Assembly: GCF_001949145.1 (NCBI RefSeq)
Contig: NW_019091376.1
Location: forward strand, 1,296,314-1,360,313
Origin: Acanthaster planci
Lineage: Eukaryota; Echinodermata; Asteroidea; Valvatida; Acanthasteridae
Direction of reading: 5' to 3'
DNA length: 64,000 nt
Shown: positions 56,701-64,000 of the stretch, in pieces
Numbering within the stretch: position 1 is the first letter of the stretch
Layout of the letters: each line of letters opens with the position of its first letter
The notes under the pieces: model-generated
The model's database searches: none
What the model was told of the DNA's origin: nothing
Seen by the model: the letters and a program-made list of their open reading frames with translations, nothing else
Translations under genes and position numbers: made by a program

Positions 56701-59700
56701 AGAAGCGCACCATAGTTGTAATTAGCCTTCATTAAAATGCACATTGGTATTCTCATTCAAAGGTATGGGTTTCTGAGGTTTTAAAACCAGACTTGGTGTT
56801 TGTGCTACTCAAATTATAGAACAGATGCTGTAAGGATTCAAGGCTGGCAACCCAGCATAGTGAGTGATGAGATCCAAGAAATTTGAAAATTCAAGGTGTG
56901 TTTCTGAACTTCCTGAAATGTTGTGGTTCAGTACTGCAGTGCCTTGAATGTGATGTTAGGAAGCACTGTGTGTGCAGGACTTTCCCAGAGATTGTGAATC
57001 AATCTCAGTTTGATTCAGGTGGGACTCAAACCTTCTATCAGCTTCTTACTGGAGCAGATGCAGATACAACCACTGGTCATGGTCAGCTGGCTGGTTCAAT
57101 TCCCACAGACCTTGGTTTGAAAAGAGGATTTTGTTTATTACCAGGCAAGCTATGTCCAATTTACTTGGCTACGGCTTGCAAAAATGCATGCATCTATGGG
57201 AAATACATGAAGCTGCTGGCTTGCAGCTTCCTTAGGCACATGTATTATTCATGCAGTCATAGCCTAGTACTGGGATACAGCCTTAAGGTTACACAGGTAA
57301 AAGTAATGACCTATGGTAGAATTTTACATTGCAACATTCTATCCAAAATTAGGCCTATGCAAAGTCACAGTGCCACTTTACTTGGAATCTTTTCATCCAC
57401 AGGAAGGGAAGCTATGTGAGGGCATGAGAGCCTTGACCAAGGAACGCAGCAATTGGCTGGGTCGACCCGACAAACTGGTCAGAGCAGCCAGACATTACGA
57501 AGGAGGGAATCAGATCTTGATCAGGCTTGCTGTCATGACAGCCAGGGAGGTGAGTCAGTGAGCCTGCTGTGGGGAGTTTCCGTAGGCTGTGATTGCTTAT
57601 AGTTATGTCTCATAAGTTGTAGTAATGTTGATGGTTTTTAACTAGGCCCCTGACCAAATTGAGTGAAAAGGGGCAGAGGCAATAATGGCAGACTCAAGTC
57701 AAATTTTCTGTAATCTAGTTTTTGACTTGAGTACTACCGGTACATTGATTCGTGAAGCAAACATCCAAACCAAAAGCAAAAGGGAGATTTCAAGAAACTT
57801 GTTGATGGATTTTCTTCTTAGAATATTCAAAATTGATTCCTTACTGAATCTCTCTCACAACTTGGATGTGTGATATATCCCCCCCCCAGTTCATTGCCAC
57901 ACAACCCGGGGAATCACCACCAATGAACAAATGGGTGCGGGCTTCCTGCCCGGGTAGGATGGATGTGTCCGGAGGCTGGTCAGACACTCCTCCAATCACG
58001 TATGAGCATGGCGGTGCAGTGGTCGATGCTGCAATCCGAATTGACGGCAAGAAGCCAACAGTAGCCCGGGCCAGGAAGATACCAGAGTAAGATACATGTA
58101 TATATATACTCAAGCACAGGTCATCATTCTGTAAATTGTGAATGAATATCTATAAATTGTAAATCATGCATGCTGCATTCATGTGTTGTTTTTTCATTGA
58201 ATATGGCCATATCCAATATGAGCTGTAATGAGGCCCAAGCTGGACCAAGAGAGGGTGCAATTTTCTTGGCTACGTAGGCTCCTTTGGTGGGAAGTAAACT
58301 TTGCTTGATATGCACATGGGTCATTCCACGAAGTTCGGGTACAGTTTGTGACGGCGTCCCTTGTTACATCAGTGAAAATAAACATCTGTTTTCTGTGCAT
58401 GTGGATTCTAAATTGACATTGTTCTAAATCTGGCTAGGTTCTTGTAGTTGTGTGCTTCATCTTTGGCGAATAATAATGACTTAATCTGTTTTAATGTGAA
58501 AATAATGGGCAATAAAGTTATCGATGTAACAAGGGACGCCATCACAAACTATGCCCGAACTTCATGGAATGAACCACATGTAATGGTCGCATCTCTACCA
58601 ATAAATGAACACTTCCCACCAACATGGCTATTTTCAACTGACGAGGGGGTGCTTCTGCTTAAAGCGGATAGCTCTGGCCATTTATATCGGCATGTGACCT
58701 TGGACCTGCAACCATGGAAGACCTGGCTCTTGACACAAGGTTTGTGTTGCAAATGAGCAAATTCCATGCAAAAGTAAAATATTAGTCTTGCTTTTACCAA
58801 CCTCATTATGATATCCTTCAAAATAAAGTATTTATAATGAAAAACAGTGGAAATACACGTACTTTCATTTCATTTGTTTCTTTTTGCAGAACTGCTTTCT
58901 CTTCATGAATTGCTATTAAGAATGAAGTTGGTAATAGCATGACCAAATGTCCACTTTCTCTTGCAATTGCCCATGAACAAAGTTTAAAAATACCAATGGT
59001 GTGTGGTTTTCAGAGTTTGTGCGAGATCTTTTTTGTGTGTACATGTAGTTTGGTTTTATGAAAAAAACATATAGTATGTGTAATATCAATATAACAAAAA
59101 TCAAATGTGACGCGGCACGACAAAATGATCATAACGTTGTATTTCGCTCTGTCTTATTTTTGGGGATCAAAGTCAAATATTGAAATGAATGTCAATTTTC
59201 GGGTTTGGTCATGTTTGGAAAGAACAACCTGTCTATTTAATTCCAATTGTTTTGCACGATCAGATTTTTAAAATGTCATGTTTTCAGCAATTTCAGTGAT
59301 AGCGTCACTCGTACCCCGTCAGAAATGTAGAAATAGTATCGGGAACAAAGATGCAAAGCTGCCAGAATAAATGTCACAATGTCACCTGAAACTTTATACT
59401 GCCAGAATAAATATCACATTGTCACCTTATACTTTTACCCGAGTGTTCCATGTACAGACTACTGGAAAGCTCTCCTTCTGCTGAATTCAAATACACTGAT
59501 ATCTCAATTTTGAAAATTCTGACTTTCAGCTCATTTTGTGGTGACAGGTCACAAATTTCTTATTTTCGGTTTGTCTAATTAGGAATATTAGAGATCTTTA
59601 CACAATACCAAGTTTATTATTATTATTTTCAATCATTTCTGGTAATGGCATCAAGAATTACTCAAAAGCTCCCTAAGCACTGTAGCTCGCAAGCCTGAAG

Positions 59701-62700
59701 AAACCTTTAGAGAGGAGACAACGAGAAGCAGTTACAGTTTTAGAGGTGGGAGGAAAACCACAAAGGAATATTCTGAGTAAAGCTCACTGAATCATGTAGG
59801 GACTGGAAACCCAATCCACATGTCGACCAGGCTGGGACTAGACACAGAGTAGACATCAGTGGCTGCCACAGTGCAAATGGTATTAACATTAAACTTGTTT
59901 TTGTCTCACTAGCTGACTGCTCAGTGCAGGAAGAAAGAAATGGCGTGTTTCACACAGCGATGATGTTCTTTTGGTGAGAATAGACTGCATGTGTGCACAT
60001 GCTTATGCCTGCTTGGTGTTGGGTGTACAGAGTATGGTGGACCAGTTCCTGTTGGAATGCATGTTCATTGATGGTGCGTCAGGCAGCCTGTTGAAATGAT
60101 CTTCACAGAATCCCTTCTTTGCCGATGAGGGACACTCCTATTCTAATTGGACAAAAAAGGTCACTTGTACATGTCACCCTCAGATTTTGTTTTTTCCCAT
60201 CTTGTAGGCCTCATCTTGTTCTGGTACTAGGCAGTGATCGAGAACACTCTGTTCAGATTGTCTGTAAGGAGCTGTCTGATTGTTCGGACTATGCTAATCC
60301 ACGGTCTTCAGGTAATTACTTTGCTGGACTAGCATCTGCCTTGAGACACTTGAGCACTCTCAGTGGAATAGAACATGACAAAAAAAAGTCAATGCCTTTT
60401 GCCTTATGATTTTTGGCCTATGCCTAGTTCCAACCATTTTCCCATGGACGACATCAACGTCATGTTAGCGCAAACACAAATTGCATGTTTCTTTTTTGCA
60501 CATGGTTTTCTGGAGGTGCCTTGTTGAAAGCTGCAGTCCACTGTGCTGAGGTGATAAGTCTTCCTTCCTGCGAGTCTTTACAGGAGCAGCTGATGAGGAA
60601 ATATGGAGGAGGAATCGAGCTAAACACATGGTCAGATCTCCCCCAAGGATCAGGTCAGTTCACAGTTAACATAGGAAGGTAAATTGCCATCTTGGGTATT
60701 TCTGTCCCTTGTTGATATAATGTTACAAGCAATGTGTATTCATTGCTCTCTGCTAGCTTTGGGGGAATGTCCGCAGGCTTCCTCAGATGAGTATCGAACC
60801 CATGACCTTCTGTTCACAATGCAATTGTAGACCTCTCAACCACTAATTTAATTGGGTTTGCTGGTTAGTTCGAATCCGATATTAAATTTCATCAGTAGAC
60901 ATAGAGCAGTGCAATCCACTATGGTATTCATTTCCTTGAGCAATACATTCTATTATAAATGCAGCTCTTCATGGAATCCTGTGCAAGCAGAGACTGATGT
61001 ACCGTTGGAAGACCCCTATTTACCCCTCAGAGTGACAGTTTATGAGCTTACATGTATATTGTGCTCAGATGGTTTTAGGAATGCTTTGTTTGGCATATAA
61101 TAATGATATGGGTCCCCTGAGAGGCATCTAGGTAAATACATGTACATGTACATGCTCTCTTTTGATAGGAAGTTTGTTCCTTCCCTGCAGGTCTTGGGAC
61201 TAGTAGTATTTTAGCCGGCGCAGCCATCGCGGTCTTATGGCGCATCTCAGGAAAGACCTACGATAACTCCTCCCTCATTCATGCAGTGAGTTTCAACATC
61301 TAGCCACTTTGCACTGTCATCAACAGAGCAATGGTGTTTCTTACATTATAGACATCCAAAGCACATCAGAGCCTGAAAGTAAAAGGTCATGCAGCTAGCT
61401 TCCAGAACCCTTGCACGGTCTGCCTATGGGGATTTGACATGGGGTCGTCCTATCACGTTCGATAATTTTTGGAAAGATAATTTCCTACTGAAACCACTCC
61501 ATGAAATACTCATGTTGGAATTTTACTTTTGTCTTCCTCAAGTAATATTTTGGAAAAGTCACCTGGAGTGGGTAAAAATTAATTTTATTAACGACTGTTC
61601 ATGTCCGGCGATATTAGATTTATTTATAAAGATATGCCTACCTGCAGTCGATGGGTTCCAGATTCCGTTGAGTTGACATCAGGCAAATGTTGTCAGCAAA
61701 GGTTAGATATAATATTAGAATCTTTCGTGAAGTAGAATATTGCTTTATGTTTATTACCTTATAAATTATCAAAATTTGCAAAATATTTTGATCTGTTTTA
61801 ATTTGGTTTTTACCCACAGACTATCATAAAATTTCAAACGGTAAATATTCATCTGTGTACAAGACTGCAGTATTGCACTGTTCTTCATGTATTTTAGATT
61901 TTAGGAAGTGATGGGTCATTTTTTGGCAGGATATTTCTCTTTTAGGTCAGGTGATTTTTCAGTTCTATAAATTGATATACTACCAAATATTTTTCAAAGC
62001 CCTTTTTCCAAGTTGGATTTTTTAAAACAAAACTGAACGAAAACAAAATTACTAATTCTAAAATCTTTGCACATTATTTATCCTGTCCAAGGGTTCCGGA
62101 AGTGTGCCATCAGGGGTCAACTTTCAGGCTCTATGCTTAGAGGTCAAAGAATTCAAATTGATGTATAATCATATAATTATGGAAGAGGGATTGCTAGAGT
62201 TTATTGCACATTCATAGTGAACACTGATATTAAAAATACGTGGGCAGAGGTAATATATTGAAGAGTGGAAAATAAATTGAGGAGGAATTAGAAAAGGGTT
62301 TATTTAGATAATGGCGAATTAGTGGAGGTTAATTAATCTTGGAGGGAAATAGGAAAGCGGGAATACAGTGGGACTGTATATTTCAAACATACACAATTTA
62401 TTTCCATTGAGCTAAGTTTAGTTCATATTTAGAATAATATTTCGCCCAATTTCATCCAATCAAGGGAAATCAGTCATTCTAGTTTCATATCGTGTTGGGT
62501 TGGTTTCAGGTACTGCTGGTGGAGCAGATGTTGACCACAGGTGGAGGGTGGCAGGACCAGGTTGGAGGTCAGTGTGCCAGATGGCATATGGCAGCCATCT
62601 TTGTCTGGTTCCTAGACTGCAGCCTTGCTGGGTCCTTTTCTGAAACAAAGGAGATGAAGTCTAAGAAAATCCATGCAAGCGTGTGTAGAAATATAAAAGA

Positions 62701-63453
62701 TGGGTTTGGAGTGTCATGATAAGGAATGGTTGCCAACCTTTTCTCAACACTTTGCGAGCCTTTCAAATCTTTTTAGAACAAAGAATGTTTGTTCCCAGGG
62801 AAAGTCAGTGTCCCTAGCATGGTTTCTCCGGGGTTGAGGTTTGTCAGGATTTTTATATTTGGATTTTCCCTACTTCCTAACAAACAATTGCTTTTAAAAT
62901 CTGGAAAATCTAGAGCTTACCATTTCAGGTGTTTTTACACACAATTAAAGTTGATATTGAATACAAGAACAGTTACTTAAGAGGTGACTTTAGGCAAACA
63001 CAAATGTAAACCATGGACCCTGCGCTGCTGGAGGCCAGACTCAAAACCTTTACTCTTTATAAAATGGATATTTCATTTTCTTCCGATCTCACCCTTGTTT
63101 TTCACTTGAAATGTCTTCCTTTGAATTTAGTGTGCACCTCTATGTGTAAATGGTCTATATACTGGAACACCTTAAATTCTGAGGATATTTATTCTTGGAA
63201 AATCCTCTTTTGTTTTGAAGTTTGAATTGCTGTATAATTGACTAGAAATGCTTTGCTGAACTTCTTGTGCAAATTTCCTTCCAAAAATGTGACCACCCAC
63301 ACCAGGTTTGACCCCTGGCCTCAATATCGGACACTCAGAAGCCAAGTTTCCCCTCAAAGTGGATATCACCCCCATCCCGCTGAGTGAAGAGATCCAACGC
63401 AAATTCAATGAGCACTTCTTGCTGGTATACACTGGCAAGACTAGACTAGCCAG
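41778..63453 (+). CDS. FCSK: L-fucose kinase (fucokinase), 23 coding exons, 3' end beyond window
   Basis: Cytosolic enzyme of GDP-fucose salvage: L-fucose + ATP gives fucose-1-phosphate. Exons: 41778-41856, 43800-43951, 44247-44297, 44432-44566, 45645-45815, 46401-46531, 47254-47344, 47677-47860, 48347-48483, 48711-48812, 49144-49203, 49594-49716, 50257-50358, 50788-50990, 53304-53440, 56102-56250, 57403-57549, 57890-58086, 60208-60311, 60516-60653, 61191-61285, 62510-62567 and 63306-63453. All borders are GT/AG and all phases fit, giving 964 codons plus two bases. Vertebrate fucokinase is about 1080 residues, so only the last part of the kinase domain is outside. The start is the first in-frame ATG, matching the family's short N-terminus. 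No stop, frameshift or missing motif was seen, so the gene looks functional. Most introns hold transposon debris. Confidence 0.95.
41857..43799 (+). other. Fucokinase intron 1
   Basis: 1.9 kb without coding signal. It contains a short GTTT microsatellite (about 42226-42253) and AT-rich 'aaatattcaaaattgaat'/'gaatatttgaatac' stretches (42030-42330) resembling sequence in intron 14 (52100-52570). Confidence 0.6.
43800..53440 (+). CDS. FCSK: Fucokinase N-terminal (pyrophosphorylase-like) domain, exons 2-15
   Basis: Residues about 27-620. The segment opens with [21 protein letters not shown], close to vertebrate fucokinase, then [11 protein letters not shown] (53-62), the glycine-rich loop of sugar nucleotidyltransferase-like folds. 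It continues with [32 protein letters not shown] and LSLFFDIL. Downstream, exons 10-11 encode hexapeptide-like turns ([20 protein letters not shown]). This half is shared by fucokinase and fucose-1-phosphate guanylyltransferase. In animal fucokinase it is not known to me to be catalytic. Confidence 0.9.
45069..45295. mobile_element. MITE with ~50-bp inverted repeats in fucokinase intron 4
   Basis: The left arm runs 'ctcagcactgtgttgtattc' then 'gagtccatcaccagtcc'. The right arm is the inverse, 'ggacttttgatggactcgaa' then 'cacaacactggctgag'. The centre repeats 'cccttcacaagtccagtc' twice. No transposase. The terminal words are shared with the GAGTC element at 33110-33255. Confidence 0.75.
51390..51540 (-). 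repeat. tRNA-derived SINE-like element
   Basis: On the minus strand TGGCGTAGTGG (A-box form, 51520-51530 complement) is followed about 20 bp later by GGTTCGATTCC (perfect B box, 51491-51501 complement). A non-tRNA body follows, with 'cacatgtgaattgggttttc' and 'ggttttcctaccacc'. The body recurs at 59735-59875. This is the layout of a Pol III tRNA-related SINE. Confidence 0.7.
53471..54074. mobile_element. Non-autonomous DNA transposon, ~604 bp, with AGGGCCTGCGT ends
   Basis: Starts 'agggcctgcgtagag' (53471) and ends 'ctccacgcaggccct' (54074), exact inverses except one base. Internal parts also mirror: 'gtttgggcggcctgctc' then 'cttgttcccgcg' on the left against 'cgggaacaagccgcccaaac' on the right. 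It lies just after fucokinase exon 15. No transposase ORF and no clear target duplication. Confidence 0.7.
54895..55640 (+). pseudogene. L2/CR1-like LINE reverse transcriptase fossil, internally deleted
   Basis: 54920-55010 reads [20 protein letters not shown], then after a frameshift [20 protein letters not shown], both typical of the early RT domain of L2/CR1 non-LTR elements. From 55155 the frame gives [38 protein letters not shown] and [14 protein letters not shown], the usual C-terminal thumb region. The whole palm core between them, including the catalytic aspartates, is missing. Coding ends in a frame break near 55560. Located in fucokinase intron 15. Confidence 0.85.
56231..56659 (+). 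repeat. 215-bp tandem duplication spanning the exon 16 splice donor
   Basis: The sequence from 'gtgcctaccagctgctggag' (56231) is repeated from 56446 with about five differences in 214-215 bp. The first copy contains the last 20 bases of exon 16 and its donor 'GAG|gtaaaa'. The second therefore carries an identical potential donor at 56466 in intron 16. There is no acceptor in the duplicated segment. Confidence 0.95.
57890..63453 (+). CDS. FCSK: Fucokinase GHMP kinase domain, exons 18-23 (incomplete)
   Basis: Residues about 719-964. [16 protein letters not shown] (738-753) is the GHMP motif 1 equivalent. [15 protein letters not shown] (861-874) is the phosphate-binding motif 2. [12 protein letters not shown] (905-916) and [10 protein letters not shown] follow as in fucokinases and the related heptose kinases. 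Motif 3 near the C-terminus is not in the window. Preceding exons 16-17 encode [13 protein letters not shown] and [11 protein letters not shown], the conserved linker. Confidence 0.93.
58240..58660. mobile_element. Foldback element in fucokinase intron 18
   Basis: The left arm contains 'tttggtgggaagt', 'gcacatgggtcattcca', 'cgaagttcgggtacagtttg' and 'gcgtcccttgttacatc'. The right arm carries the inverses 'gatgtaacaagggacgcc', 'caaactatgcccgaacttc', 'tggaatgaaccacatg' and 'acttcccacca'. Arms are about 110-130 bp with a central loop of about 145 bp. No ORF of note. A fragment of the right arm also occurs at 4915-4980. Confidence 0.75.
59359..59438. repeat. 40-bp tandem duplication
   Basis: 'ctgccagaataaatgtcaca' at 59359 restarts at 59399 as 'ctgccagaataaatatcaca', with 'tgtcacct' and 'actttta' following in both. 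Intronic. Confidence 0.8.
59735..59875 (-). repeat. Second, decayed copy of the SINE-like element
   Basis: 'gtgggaggaaaaccac', 'attctgagtaaagc' and 'ggaaacccaatccacatgt' match the body of the element at 51390-51540 in the same orientation. The tRNA-like head has lost its B box. Confidence 0.6.
60772..60845 (-). repeat. tRNA-like fragment, probably SINE head
   Basis: Minus strand: TGGTTGAGAGG (A-box form), then about 30 bp later a T-arm 'atgggttcgatactcat' with 5-bp stem and B-box-like GGTTCGATACT. No paired acceptor stem. Located in fucokinase intron 20. Confidence 0.5.
61388..61675 (+). repeat. Dispersed repeat, copy 2
   Basis: Colinear with 38460-38880 (see that entry). Located in fucokinase intron 21. 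The 95-codon ORF it contains is not preserved in copy 1. Confidence 0.65.
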
Positions 63454-64000
63454 GTCAGTCCTTTGTTGGTTCCAGTCAGCCACAGCTGAGGAGTTGATTT
63501 TCATGTCAGGGTGTGGAAACTTATACTTCGATTGTTGCATTCCTTGTCAATGAATTGCAGTAGTGCATACTGAAATGTTTAATCTGTTGCATTTCGGAAG
63601 CTGCTTTTGTTGGTGCGCACTGTCTCATTGGAATGGTTTTTTGATACCTCATTTGAGCCATAAAAGTAGAAAATTGCTTTCGTGAAATTTGCTTTGTTCA
63701 TTGGCACTCTGCAAAAGGTCTGTAAATGAGGCGAAAAACATGGAAATTGGCTTTCAGGAAAAGTTTCACTTCAAAATGTATGACTTGGATTGTCCCTCCA
63801 CACCTGTTGGTTTTCAGGCAAGTTCACATGCTGACCCATGAGTTTTAGTACCAATGCTACATTTTCATAAGCAAGAATAAGTGCTATAAATCAATGAAAC
63901 ACACTTTTTCTCTTGTTTATCTTGTAGTCCCACATTCCTGCCACCTTATGAGCTTTTGTGCACATTCAGTCACAAGTTATTTGGTTGCAAGCACCCTGTG
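63454..64000 (+). other. Fucokinase intron 23, truncated by window end
   Basis: Donor 'GCCAG|gtcagt' leaves the frame in phase 2. No continuing exon with the expected post-KTRLAR sequence is seen before base 64000. Confidence 0.7.

Overview
The window is eukaryotic nuclear DNA: AT-rich, intron-rich, crowded with short inverted-repeat transposons, SINE-like and LINE fossils and tandem repeats, and without operons or long uninterrupted ORFs. An animal L-fucose kinase gene, two secreted discoidin (F5/8 type C) genes, and frequent 'tacatgtaca' and 'taggcctac' words suggest a marine invertebrate deuterostome, most likely an echinoderm or a relative. That assignment is inference; no marker here settles it.

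Layout. (1) 1-3950: a degenerate satellite of about 220-bp units that runs off the left edge. Its left copies are near identical in a 618-bp higher-order repeat and its right copies are strongly decayed. (2) 3950-10100: no gene seen; scattered transposon debris and two hairpin elements. (3) 10.1-37.4 kb: a tandem segmental duplication carrying two complete-looking paralogues on the + strand. Each has five recognised exons: a signal peptide exon, a 198-nt Cys-rich exon, then three exons for one discoidin domain. Exons 2 to 5 have identical lengths and phases in the two genes. The architecture and length (about 230 residues) resemble retinoschisin. Copy A carries extra intronic insertions that copy B lacks, including a 2.2-kb foldback element and a GTGACCA-type repeat. 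(4) 37.4-40.0 kb: intergenic, with a 21-bp minisatellite and dispersed repeats. (5) 40.1-64.0 kb: the fucokinase gene on the + strand. It has a possible CpG-rich non-coding first exon and 23 coding exons with mutually consistent splice phases, covering about 964 codons. The 3' end lies beyond the window. Its introns hold several MITEs, a truncated L2/CR1-like LINE and tRNA-derived SINE-like sequences. A recent 215-bp tandem duplication has copied the 3' end of exon 16 with its splice donor.

Functionally the two loci are independent. Fucokinase acts in the cytosolic GDP-fucose salvage pathway, while the discoidin genes encode small secreted adhesion or lectin-like proteins. The least expected observations are the tandem retinoschisin-like pair, with a perfect RFX X-box upstream of one copy only, and the duplicated donor site in the kinase gene.
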